A stretch of 64,000 nt of DNA from positions 799,707-863,706 of the forward strand of contig NZ_KE136354.1 in assembly GCF_000406945.1 (NCBI RefSeq). Reading direction: 5' to 3'. Made by a program: the position numbers and the translations under genes. The stretch comes from Enterococcus dispar ATCC 51266 (GTDB lineage Bacteria > Bacillota > Bacilli > Lactobacillales > Enterococcaceae). Numbering within the stretch: the stretch's first letter is position 1; each line of letters opens with the position of its first letter. The notes beneath the pieces were generated by a model that saw only the letters and a program-made list of their open reading frames with translations, did not search any database and was not told where the DNA came from. Shown piece after piece: positions 31,409-38,634 of this stretch.

Positions 31409-32104
31409 ATGCAACGAAATTTAGATGTTCCTTGGAGTTATACAGGCAGTAATGGTCCGCAATATTGGCACACTTTATGTGATTGGTATGCTGAAGGGGC
31501 AGACTATGCCTATCAATCACCAATTGCCATTAATAGTGATGAAACATTGGTTGGTACAGAAAAACATCGTTTGACTTTTTCTTATCAAGTTGAAAAATTT
31601 ACCGAAAAAGAATTTAAAAATACCATACACTTTGTACCTTTTGATTGTCAGAGCTATGTTTTATTTGCTGGGGAAGAATATGGCTTAACAGACATCCACT
31701 ATCATTTACCTAGTGAGCATATTTTGGATAATGAACAGGCCCCCTTAGAAATCCATTTGGTGCATATGAAAAAAGATGGTACCAATTTAGTCGTGGGAGT
31801 GTTGTGTGATATTCTTCCAGGTATCTTACCCAATGGTCCCTTAAAAAAGGCGCAACGCTGGGATTTAGATGAACATATCGAAGTTTTTAATCCTAATTTA
31901 TTTTTACCAACCGAGCAGAGTTATTTTCACTATGTTGGTTCCCTTACGACACCCCCAACAAAGGGTCCGATTAACTGGTTTGTCTTTCAAGAGCGCCATC
32001 AAATTTCCCGAGCCTTTTTATCTCAGTTTCAAGAGGAAATTTTAAAGGGGAATAATCGCCCCCTACAAGCCAGAAAAGGTCGTAAAATCTATTTTTGTGA
32101 TTAA
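31409..32104 (+). CDS. Alpha-class carbonic anhydrase, no signal peptide
   Basis: Reversible hydration of CO2 to bicarbonate. The 231-residue protein keeps the alpha-class core. Zinc ligands are H97 and H99 in DIHYHLPSEH and H116 in LEIHLVH, and the substrate pocket/C-terminal signature is in YVGSLTTPPTKGPINWFV. The N-terminus (QYWHTLCDWYAEGADYAYQSPIAI) matches the usual WxYxG...QSPI start. Most bacterial alpha enzymes are exported, but this one shows no signal peptide and is expected in the cytoplasm. GAGGTGAG precedes the ATG, 21 bases after the sigma-partner gene, and it shares the same terminator. Bicarbonate feeds carbamoyl phosphate synthase next door. Confidence 0.92.
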   Translation: MQRNLDVPWSYTGSNGPQYWHTLCDWYAEGADYAYQSPIAINSDETLVGTEKHRLTFSYQVEKFTEKEFKNTIHFVPFDCQSYVLFAGEEYGLTDIHYHLPSEHILDNEQAPLEIHLVHMKKDGTNLVVGVLCDILPGILPNGPLKKAQRWDLDEHIEVFNPNLFLPTEQSYFHYVGSLTTPPTKGPINWFVFQERHQISRAFLSQFQEEILKGNNRPLQARKGRKIYFCD

Positions 32105-32180
32105 ACTAAAAAAGTGAGTAAAAGTTAATAACTTACTTAGAGTAATCTATCTTCTCTGAGTTACACGATAAAATTAGCTA

Positions 32181-32237
32181 AAAAAATCGAACATCACCTG
32201 AGATTTGCCTTAGATCAGGTGATGCTCGATTTTTTTT
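32181..32237. terminator. Bidirectional terminator between the carbonic anhydrase and rqcH genes
   Basis: ATCGAACATCACCTGA (32186-32201) pairs with TCAGGTGATGCTCGAT (32215-32230) with one mismatch. T's follow on the right and A's precede on the left, so it can stop both convergent transcripts. Confidence 0.88.
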
Positions 32238-33936
32238 AGCGTTTTTGCAAGCGTGTTATAATATCGGCTTCTGGTGTCACATAATACGTTTTTTGATTTT
32301 CATAAATAACATAACCAGGCTTAGCGCCGTTTGGTTTTTTTATATATTTTACTTGAACTAAGTCCACTGGAACTTGAGCAGAATGACGATACTTGGAAAA
32401 ATAAGCGGCAAGCTCAGCAGCTGCCAAAATGGTTTCTTCACTTGGCTCACTACTTTTGATAATAACGTGAGAGCCGGGAATATTTTTGGTATGTAACCAG
32501 TAATCTGTTTTTCGTGCTGTTTTTAAAGTGAGTTGATCATTTTGCAAATTATTTTTGCCAACTAAAATAAGCGTACCATCTGGAGCTAAATATTGATCTG
32601 GCTGTGATTTTGACTGAGATTTTTTACGTTTGGTTGTCTTTTTCAAATATCCTTGGGCGATTAATTCTTCACGTATCAAATCCAAATCCATAGGTCCCGC
32701 AATCTCAATTTGAGCTAAGACCGATTCTAAGTAAGCAATTTCTGCTTGTGCTTCTTCAATCTGCTGATAAATTAATTTGACCGCATTTTTCAATTTTTGA
32801 TACCGATGAAAATATTTTTGGGCATTTTGGCTAGGAGATAGTGCTGGGTTTAGTTTAATTTCTAAAGGCTGATCTTCTTCGTAGTAATTGGCTAAAACAA
32901 CACTGTTTGCGCCTTTAGGTACCTCATGTAAAAACGTAGTTAGAAGTTCCCCTTTTTGCCGGTATTCTTCTGCATTTTCTGATTCTTTTAATGTTTGCTG
33001 GCGTTTTTTTAATTTTGTCTGATTACGGGTCAATTCATTCTCGACCTTTTTAAGCAATTGTCCGCCTTGTTGCTTCACACGATCACGTTCAGCTTTATCA
33101 CCATAAAAAGCATCTAGTAGCTCATTTAAATTATTATAAGTAAGATGACTGATTGCTCTTTCAGATAAATAATCATAAGCTATAGGTGTAAAGAATTCTT
33201 TTGTTTCCGTTACAGTCAATGTGGGTTGCAAGCGTTCCAAATCTTTGAAAAATTGGCGCCAAGTAGCAACTTTTTCATTTTCATTTTTGCTAAGCCGAAA
33301 AGCGAGCTCTTGAGCTGTATCAAAGCCCAACCCTTGGAATTTTTGCTGTAAAGCTTTGCCGTTTATTGCAAAAAGTTGCGACAATGCATCAAAAAGAGCG
33401 ACATCCTTCACGGTAAAAGGGTTGAGGAGATCTTGTTTTGGAGGCGCAATGTAAAGGGCACCTGGTAAAATAGAACGATAGCTATTTTGGCTACTGCCAA
33501 TATGTTTAATTGCATCTAAAATTTTTCCATTTGCCTCATTTAGTAGTAAAATTGTACTGTGCCGTCCCATTAATTCGACCACTAAAACAATATTTTGCAA
33601 ATCACCTAATTCATCGCGTTTATTAAAAGTAAAATGAACTACACGATCATTTTCTAGCTGTTTTATTCCCGTTAAAATTGCGCCGTCCAAATACTTTCGT
33701 AACATCATCACGAAATTTGGGGGTGTATCAGGATTTTGATAAGCAATTTCCGTTAATTGAATCCGTGCATAGCTGGGATGGGCTGATAATAATAATTTAT
33801 GATTTTTTCCTTTTGAACGGATAACTAAAATGATTTCATTTTGATAAGGCTGGTGGATTTTAGAAATACGCCCCCCAACCAATGTTTCGGATAACTCTTT
33901 TGTAACCAAATGGGTAAAAACACCATCAAAAGACAT
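32236..33936 (-). CDS. rqcH: Ribosome quality-control protein RqcH (NFACT family; EfbA/FbpA homologue)
   Basis: A 566-residue NFACT protein. In Bacillus, RqcH binds stalled 50S-tRNA complexes and adds C-terminal alanine tails for degradation. Enterococcal and streptococcal homologues were first named fibronectin-binding proteins. The NFACT-N domain starts MSFDGVFTHLVTKELSETL and includes NPDTPPNFVMMLRKYLDG. A long coiled coil lies at about 285-430. The NFACT-R (DUF814) domain follows, with YWLHTKNIPGSHVII and PGYVIYENQKTYYVTP. No signal peptide or wall anchor is seen, which fits a cytoplasmic job. AAGAAGG is upstream on the minus strand. Confidence 0.95.
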   Translation of the reverse strand: MSFDGVFTHLVTKELSETLVGGRISKIHQPYQNEIILVIRSKGKNHKLLLSAHPSYARIQLTEIAYQNPDTPPNFVMMLRKYLDGAILTGIKQLENDRVVHFTFNKRDELGDLQNIVLVVELMGRHSTILLLNEANGKILDAIKHIGSSQNSYRSILPGALYIAPPKQDLLNPFTVKDVALFDALSQLFAINGKALQQKFQGLGFDTAQELAFRLSKNENEKVATWRQFFKDLERLQPTLTVTETKEFFTPIAYDYLSERAISHLTYNNLNELLDAFYGDKAERDRVKQQGGQLLKKVENELTRNQTKLKKRQQTLKESENAEEYRQKGELLTTFLHEVPKGANSVVLANYYEEDQPLEIKLNPALSPSQNAQKYFHRYQKLKNAVKLIYQQIEEAQAEIAYLESVLAQIEIAGPMDLDLIREELIAQGYLKKTTKRKKSQSKSQPDQYLAPDGTLILVGKNNLQNDQLTLKTARKTDYWLHTKNIPGSHVIIKSSEPSEETILAAAELAAYFSKYRHSAQVPVDLVQVKYIKKPNGAKPGYVIYENQKTYYVTPEADIITRLQKR

Positions 33937-33968
33937 GCTGTAACCTTCTTTCTTGACAGATTAAGTCT

Positions 33969-33974
33969 ATTATA
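33969..33974 (-). promoter_or_regulatory. Extended -10 promoter element of rqcH
   Basis: On the minus strand TGCTATAAT (TGn followed by a perfect TATAAT) lies about 35 bases upstream of the rqcH ATG. The -35 region is weak, as is usual for extended -10 promoters. Confidence 0.55.
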
Positions 33975-33978
33975 GCAG

Positions 33979-34011
33979 AAAAAAACCAGATTCTTACATA
34001 ATCGAATCCGG
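33979..34011 (-). terminator. Intrinsic terminator of the DUF1622 gene
   Basis: On the minus strand CCGGATTC (34011-34004) pairs with GAATCTGG (33993-33986), with one G-U pair, and is followed by seven T's. It overlaps the upstream side of the rqcH promoter, so the two minus-strand genes are separate units. Confidence 0.8.
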
Positions 34012-34050
34012 CTAGAGAGTAGCTGTTTTATTTATAGAAGTACCGTGTCA

Positions 34051-34449
34051 TCATTTCTTAGCATTGATTTTTTCCATAGTTTCTTCGTTATCCAGAGCAT
34101 CTTGAATTTCACGATGTAAAAAGTATGAAATAACCGTTCGAATTACTACCACCGCAGCTAAACGCAAAATATCCGCTGATGTCGGATTAATAATGGACTC
34201 AATAATGTCAGCTGCAATCAAAATTTCTAAACTGAGCAAAACATAGCTGCCTAAAAAATTGCGAATAAAATTATTATGGCGAGCAGCTTCAACGTGGTTG
34301 GCATAAGAACATTCTGACTTGATGAAGTCGTAGCCTGCGATAATGACACCCCAAACTAAGACGATAATGGATAAAAAGTTAAGAAAAACAATAATAACAT
34401 CAAAAACGGGTGTCGCGACATTCATAATAATGTGTCCTAAATTTGCCAT
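34051..34449 (-). CDS. DUF1622 family membrane protein
   Basis: A 132-residue protein with three or four membrane segments and the DUF1622 pattern: FLNFLSIIVLVWGVIIAGYDF, then RNFLGSYVLLSLEILIAADIIESI, then LAAVVVIRTVISYFLHREIQ. Function is unknown. Start 34449 is chosen because AGGAGGATCGCAAG lies just upstream. The in-frame extension to 34542 has no conserved sequence. It diverges from the next gene. Confidence 0.85.
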   Translation of the reverse strand: MANLGHIIMNVATPVFDVIIVFLNFLSIIVLVWGVIIAGYDFIKSECSYANHVEAARHNNFIRNFLGSYVLLSLEILIAADIIESIINPTSADILRLAAVVVIRTVISYFLHREIQDALDNEETMEKINAKK

Positions 34450-34638
34450 CTTGCGATCCTCCTTAAAAATTTCCATGAGTACTATTATTTTATGATAGCG
34501 AATATTTAAAGAATTGCCAACTATCTTGACGATAATAAACATTGCTTGCTACTATAAAGGAAGTAAAATAAAAATGCGATCATCCAGAACATCCACAATA
34601 CTATTTTGTTTTTTAATAATTTTCTTAGGAGCAAAACA

Positions 34639-35214
34639 ATGAAGATAATTCAAAAATTTTTGGTCAGCGTAAAAGCTGGTTTCCTGCAAATATGGCATGA
34701 TTTTGCTAGTTGGGCAGAAGCAAATCAACGAAAAGCGCTTTTGACGGTTTTAGGTCTATTGCTTGGGGTTACGCTTTTTTCTGCTTCGATGATAGTGGCG
34801 GTAGCACACATTCGCCAATCCGAATATACCGAACTTTTAGCACCAACCATCAGTAGTAAAAAAATTAAACTTTTTGCTTATGGTAGTGAGGATCAAGAAA
34901 TAAAAAATACGAATGCTATTTCGGTTATGTTTTCACCGCCTTATGGTGCACAATACGATAAAGTGATGCAAACATTAGGTGGAAAACAAGGGGCCGAACT
35001 AAATCGTACGTTTTATTACTATCCTTTAGTGTATGACACCCAAAATGTAACCCAAAAATATCGGATTGATCCCAATAAAGTAACATTCATCTTCTTTGAA
35101 AAGGGTGTTGAAAAGAATCGCTTTGAAGTAGAAGATCTGACCGATTATACAGATGAATTTATTCCAGAATTGAACCGACTGCCAATGTGGAATATTAAAG
35201 ACTTAGACGAATAA
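34639..35214 (+). CDS. Hypothetical single-pass membrane protein with outside domain
   Basis: A 191-residue protein. After a short cytoplasmic amphipathic stretch (KIIQKFLVSVKAGFLQIWHDF), one membrane segment covers about 33-55 (ALLTVLGLLLGVTLFSASMIVAVA). About 135 residues then lie probably outside the membrane, with a mixed polar, aromatic composition and no cysteines. No family is recognised. AGGAGC is upstream of ATG 34639; the in-frame start at 34606 is less likely. It is followed by the promoter of the trp leader, so it is a separate unit. Confidence 0.6.
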   Translation: MKIIQKFLVSVKAGFLQIWHDFASWAEANQRKALLTVLGLLLGVTLFSASMIVAVAHIRQSEYTELLAPTISSKKIKLFAYGSEDQEIKNTNAISVMFSPPYGAQYDKVMQTLGGKQGAELNRTFYYYPLVYDTQNVTQKYRIDPNKVTFIFFEKGVEKNRFEVEDLTDYTDEFIPELNRLPMWNIKDLDE

Positions 35215-35248
35215 TCTGATTGAATTTTCTGGAAATTGAAAATTAGCC

Positions 35249-35277
35249 TTGACGCCTGAATTTTTCTGCGGTATTCT
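35249..35277 (+). promoter_or_regulatory. Promoter of the Trp leader / trpXYZ operon
   Basis: TTGACG at 35249-35254 and TATTCT at 35272-35277, separated by 17 bases, give a start near 35284, a few bases before the leader peptide ribosome site. Confidence 0.8.
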
Positions 35278-35310
35278 TAATTACAACAAAAACAAACGAG
35301 GTGAGCCATC

Positions 35311-35370
35311 ATGAAACTATTTACTACAACCCAAGGAACTTTATTAACATGGCAATTTTGGCGTAGATAG
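35311..35370 (+). CDS. Tryptophan leader peptide
   Basis: A 19-codon open frame with a strong ribosome site (GAGGTGA at 35298-35304) encodes MKLFTTTQGTLLTWQFWRR and stops at TAG 35368-35370. Trp codons lie at 35350-35352 and 35359-35361, close to the end. It precedes a tryptophan-type ABC transporter, and the base after its stop begins a set of competing hairpins, so I infer a ribosome-sensed attenuator. Too short to be found by ordinary gene calling. Confidence 0.8.
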   Translation: MKLFTTTQGTLLTWQFWRR

Positions 35371-35524
35371 TTGTATTGATGGATTTTTCCATAGATACAA
35401 CTTTTTAGAGAACTCTAAAACTTGTATCTATGCTGGCAATATTGAGATGATTCCGCATAGAGACAATCTCTATGCGGATTTTGTTTACTTAAAGCAATTT
35501 CCGTAGGGGGAAATTGCTTTTTTT
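35371..35524 (+). promoter_or_regulatory. Trp attenuator: competing hairpins plus tandem terminators
   Basis: Five segments can pair in exclusive ways. Segment 1 is TTGTATTGATGG at 35371-35382, 2 is CCATAGATACAA at 35389-35400, 3 is TTGTATCTATGC at 35422-35433, 4 is CCGCATAGAGACAA at 35453-35466 and 5 is TCTCTATGCGG at 35467-35477. Pairs 1:2, 2:3, 3:4 and 4:5 are all nearly perfect; 4:5 is followed by ATTTTGTTT. A second, classic terminator has AAAGCAATTTCC (35491-35502) with GGAAATTGCTTT (35509-35520) and more T's. Inferred logic: a ribosome at the stop codon masks 1, so 2:3 and then 4:5 form and transcription ends. A ribosome stalled earlier on Trp leaves 1 free, so 1:2 and 3:4 form and reading continues. 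Confidence 0.75.
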
Positions 35525-35557
35525 CATCTCAAAATTATATCTTAGGAGGAAATAAAA

Positions 35558-36598
35558 ATGAAAAATAAGGGATTAATGTACACAGTTATGGCATTGGGAA
35601 TTCTTCTGATTGGTTTTTTAGGCTTCCAAATTTTAACAGGGGCAAAAGATGATTCGGCAAAAGATACACCAACAGTTAAAGAAAAAATTCATACTGTTGG
35701 TGTTTTACAATTTGTCAGTCATCCAGCTTTAGATCAAATCTATGAAGGCGTCAAAGAAGGATTGAAAGAAGCTGGCTATGAAGAAGGCAAAAACTTAAAA
35801 ATTAATTTTCAAAATGGTCAAGCAGATCAAAGTAAACTTGATACTATGAGTAAACAATTAATTAATGATAAAGCAGACGTTTTAGTGGGAATTGCAACAC
35901 CAGCTGCTCAAGCATTGGCAAATGCCACGACAGATATTCCGATTGTATTAGGCGCTGTCACTGATCCAGAAGGGGCCGGACTGGTAGCAAGTAATGAAAA
36001 TCCCGGTGGTAACATTACGGGAGTTTCCGATCAACCACCAGTTGCCTCTATTATTGAATTAGCACATAAATTATTACCCGATGCCAAAAAAGTCGGTCTT
36101 TTATATTCTTCTTCTGAGATGAATTCCAAATTTCAAACCGGTCAAGCAGAAGCTGCCGCAAAAAAACTGGGGTTAGAAGTGGAACGAAAAGCAGTAACAT
36201 CAACCAATGAAGTAGCACAAGCAGTTCAAGTTTTATCCCAATCAGTGGATTTTATCTTTATTCCCAATGACAATACGGTTGCCAACGCGATGGAAACCGT
36301 TAGTCAAGAAGCCGATAAAAATAATGTTCCCGTTTTTCCCTCGGTAGATACCATGGTGGAACAAGGTGGTTTAGCAACAATTGGCATTAACCAAAAAGAA
36401 TTAGGGGTAAAAACTGGGGAGATGGTCGCTGAAATTTTAGCAGGTAAATCCAAACCTGCTGATACACCGGTTTATACATTTACAGACGGGGATACGATTA
36501 TTAATGAAGATCAGTTGGCAAAATTCCATTTAACTTTACCGGCAGATTTAAAAGATAGTGCCAAGTTAGTGGAAACAGTTAAAGGAGACAGCAAATAA
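35558..36598 (+). CDS. trpX: Tryptophan ABC transporter, substrate-binding protein (TrpX-like)
   Basis: A 346-residue solute-binding protein of the ABC_sub_bind (DUF534) group used for aromatic amino acid uptake. It starts with a hydrophobic segment (about 8-27) and has the type I fold signature HTVGVLQFVSHPALDQIYEGV and VGIATPAAQALAN. The lipobox cysteine expected of a lipoprotein is missing (GFLGFQILTGAKD), so the protein is probably held by its uncleaved N-terminal anchor. The Trp leader upstream supports tryptophan as substrate. AGGAGG precedes the ATG. The permease gene starts one base after its stop. Confidence 0.88.
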   Translation: MKNKGLMYTVMALGILLIGFLGFQILTGAKDDSAKDTPTVKEKIHTVGVLQFVSHPALDQIYEGVKEGLKEAGYEEGKNLKINFQNGQADQSKLDTMSKQLINDKADVLVGIATPAAQALANATTDIPIVLGAVTDPEGAGLVASNENPGGNITGVSDQPPVASIIELAHKLLPDAKKVGLLYSSSEMNSKFQTGQAEAAAKKLGLEVERKAVTSTNEVAQAVQVLSQSVDFIFIPNDNTVANAMETVSQEADKNNVPVFPSVDTMVEQGGLATIGINQKELGVKTGEMVAEILAGKSKPADTPVYTFTDGDTIINEDQLAKFHLTLPADLKDSAKLVETVKGDSK

Positions 36599-36599
36599 A

Positions 36600-37481
36600 A
36601 TGATTATTTCAACCATTGGACAAGGGCTTTTATGGTCCTTACTAGGAATAGGTATTTATTTAACTTACCGTATTTTAAATTTTCCTGATATGACAACTGA
36701 AGGAACGTTTCCCTTAGGTGGCGCTGTTTGTGTAACAGCAATTACGAGTGGTATCCCGCCACTAGTAGCGACTTTATTGGGAGTGTTAGCTGGAGTGGCA
36801 GCGGGTTTTGTAACGGGAATTTTATTTACTAAAGGAAAAATCCCAGTCATTTTAGCGGGTATCTTAGTGATGTCTGGGCTCAATTCCGTCATTTTATTTG
36901 TCATGAAGAGTCCAAATAAGGGATTGAGTAATTTTCCCCGCATCCAAACATTTTTTACCAATTTAAATCTACCTAATTATTTTGATATTGTCATTCTTGG
37001 ATTAATCGCTGTGATTGTGACCATACTTTTTGTACTTTTTTTCATTAATACAGAATTAGGACAAGCCTATATTGCAACGGGTGATAACGAGGTAATGGCC
37101 CGCTCTTTAGGGATTAAAACCGATCGCATGAAAATCTTGGGATTGACTGTTTCGAATGGTGTTATTGCACTTTCTGGTGCATTGATTTCACAAAATGACG
37201 GATACGCCGACGTCTCAAAAGGAACAGGTGTGATTGTTATTGGACTTGCTTCTATCATCATCGGTGAAGTTCTATTTGGAGAGTTAGCCTTTTTAGAGCG
37301 CTTAGTGGCAGTAGTGGTAGGGAGTATTATTTATCAAGCGATTATCACCTTAATTATTTATTTAGGCTTTGATACAACGTACTTGAAAATTTTCTCTTCT
37401 GCAATTTTAGCAATTTGTCTAATGATTCCAACGTTAAAAGAAAAGCTGAATTTAAAAACTGGGTTGGAAAAGGAGGCGTAG
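36600..37481 (+). CDS. trpY: Tryptophan ABC transporter, permease (TrpY-like)
   Basis: A 293-residue membrane protein of the branched-chain-type (LivH-like) permease family with about eight segments. Recognisable pieces are FPDMTTEGTFPLGGAVC near the N-terminus and GDNEVMARSLGIKTDRMKILGL, the cytoplasmic EAA-type loop that meets the ATPase. The gene is between trpX (one base away) and the ATPase gene (three bases away), so all three are one unit. Confidence 0.88.
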   Translation: MIISTIGQGLLWSLLGIGIYLTYRILNFPDMTTEGTFPLGGAVCVTAITSGIPPLVATLLGVLAGVAAGFVTGILFTKGKIPVILAGILVMSGLNSVILFVMKSPNKGLSNFPRIQTFFTNLNLPNYFDIVILGLIAVIVTILFVLFFINTELGQAYIATGDNEVMARSLGIKTDRMKILGLTVSNGVIALSGALISQNDGYADVSKGTGVIVIGLASIIIGEVLFGELAFLERLVAVVVGSIIYQAIITLIIYLGFDTTYLKIFSSAILAICLMIPTLKEKLNLKTGLEKEA

Positions 37482-37484
37482 TCA

Positions 37485-38249
37485 GTGAGTGTTTTAACAA
37501 TTAAAAAGGCCGTAAAAAAAATCAAGAATGGCGTTAATGACGAACGCATAATTTTAAACAACGTCAGTTTAACTTTAAATTCAGGTGACTTTGTCACAAT
37601 TGTTGGCGGCAATGGGGCAGGCAAGAGCACTTTATTTAATACGGTTACTGGAACACACTTTTTAAACAGTGGCCAAGTCTTTTTAAAAGATGAAAATGTA
37701 ACAGGATACGGTGAAGAAAAAAGAGCAAAATATTTAGGACGTGTTTTTCAAGATCCCAAAATGGGGACTGCACCGCGCATGACAGTCGCAGAAAATCTTC
37801 TTTTAGCTGAACGTAGAGGGCAAAAGAGGACTTTACGTCCCCGCAAGCTTAACGAGCGCAAAGAATTTTTTAAAGCTTTATGTGGGAAAGTTGGCAATGG
37901 ACTAGAAGATCAGCTGGATACTCCCACAGGACACTTATCTGGGGGGCAACGCCAAGCATTGAGCCTTTTAATGGCAACCATTCAAAGACCTGAACTTCTG
38001 TTATTAGATGAACATACAGCTGCTTTAGATCCTAAGACATCAAAAAACATTATGGCTTTGACCAATGATTTAGTAAAAGAAAACAATTTAACGTGTATGA
38101 TGATTACGCATCAAATGGAAGACGCTTTAAAATACGGCAATCGTTTGCTACTTTTGAAAAAAGGCGAAATTGTTAAAGACTTAGATCAGATTGAAAAAGC
38201 TAAACTGACTCTCTCTGATTTACTGCTCTTTTTCGAAGAAGAATTGTGA
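37485..38249 (+). CDS. trpZ: Tryptophan ABC transporter, ATP-binding protein (TrpZ-like)
   Basis: A 254-residue ATPase with Walker A VGGNGAGKSTL, Q-loop FQDPKMGTAP, signature LSGGQRQALSL, Walker B LLLLDEHTAALDP (Glu present, followed by HTA in place of the usual PTA) and the switch His in MMITHQ. The start is GTG at 37485, nine bases after AAGGAGG. It powers the TrpY permease. The operon ends here, and a new promoter for the aro leader begins 40 bases on. Confidence 0.9.
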   Translation: MSVLTIKKAVKKIKNGVNDERIILNNVSLTLNSGDFVTIVGGNGAGKSTLFNTVTGTHFLNSGQVFLKDENVTGYGEEKRAKYLGRVFQDPKMGTAPRMTVAENLLLAERRGQKRTLRPRKLNERKEFFKALCGKVGNGLEDQLDTPTGHLSGGQRQALSLLMATIQRPELLLLDEHTAALDPKTSKNIMALTNDLVKENNLTCMMITHQMEDALKYGNRLLLLKKGEIVKDLDQIEKAKLTLSDLLLFFEEEL

Positions 38250-38287
38250 AAACTGATGAAAATATTTGCAATTCTTCCAAAAACGTA

Positions 38288-38316
38288 TTGACAGCTTAAT
38301 AAAATCAATCTATACT
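38288..38316 (+). promoter_or_regulatory. Promoter of the Tyr/Phe leader / aro operon
   Basis: TTGACA at 38288-38293 and TATACT at 38311-38316 with a 17-base spacer, a near-consensus sigma-A promoter, with start near 38323. Confidence 0.88.
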
Positions 38317-38350
38317 TAACAACATCTTAATCAGTTCGGAGGACTTTTTT

Positions 38351-38407
38351 ATGTTAGAAAAAAGCAAACCACAACTGAATAATTATTACTTTGGCTATTT
38401 TAGATAG
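38351..38407 (+). CDS. Tyrosine/phenylalanine leader peptide
   Basis: An 18-codon frame behind GGAGGA (38338-38343) encodes MLEKSKPQLNNYYFGYFR and stops at TAG 38405-38407. Three Tyr and two Phe codons crowd the last seven sense codons. It precedes the operon that makes Phe and Tyr and sits before a hairpin set built like that of the Trp leader, so I infer that it senses charged tRNA-Tyr and tRNA-Phe. Confidence 0.82.
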   Translation: MLEKSKPQLNNYYFGYFR

Positions 38408-38597
38408 TTTGTATTCATGAAAAACATGGATACAAACCAAACTGTTTGTATCTATGATGGCTAAGGGATTTTGTAATGACTTTAAAGCCACGTAGATCAA
38501 GAATCTATAGTGGCTCTTTTTATTCCCATCGGAAAATATATTTTTTCGCATTAGGTGTTCACTGTAGATTGTTGTATCTTAGGTGAACACTTTTTTT
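38408..38597 (+). promoter_or_regulatory. Tyr/Phe attenuator: competing hairpins plus tandem terminators
   Basis: Segment 1 is TTTGTATTCATG at 38408-38419, 2 is CATGGATACAAA at 38425-38436, 3 is TTTGTATCTATG at 38445-38456 extended by ATGGCT to 38462, 4 is AGCCACGTAGAT at 38486-38497 and 5 is ATCTATAGTGGCT at 38503-38515. Pairs 1:2, 2:3, 3:4 (ATCTAT...TGGCT with AGCCA...GTAGAT) and 4:5 are all possible; 4:5 is followed by CTTTTT. A second terminator has GTGTTCAC (38555-38562) with GTGAACAC (38583-38590) and seven T's. The layout copies the Trp attenuator 3 kb upstream, and the same stall-or-finish logic is inferred. Confidence 0.78.
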
Positions 38598-38634
38598 GTA
38601 CCCATCAGCTTTCAATAATTAGGGAGTGATAAAA

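Noticed and set aside
35389-35433. A T-box riboswitch ahead of the Trp transporter.
   Set aside because: There is no T-box sequence (AAGGTGGTACCGCG-like) or specifier stem. The leader peptide and hairpin relay explain the region better.
37485-38249. A second aromatic transporter operon starting at the ATPase gene.
   Set aside because: It is three bases after the permease gene and has its own good ribosome site; it is simply the third gene of trpXYZ.
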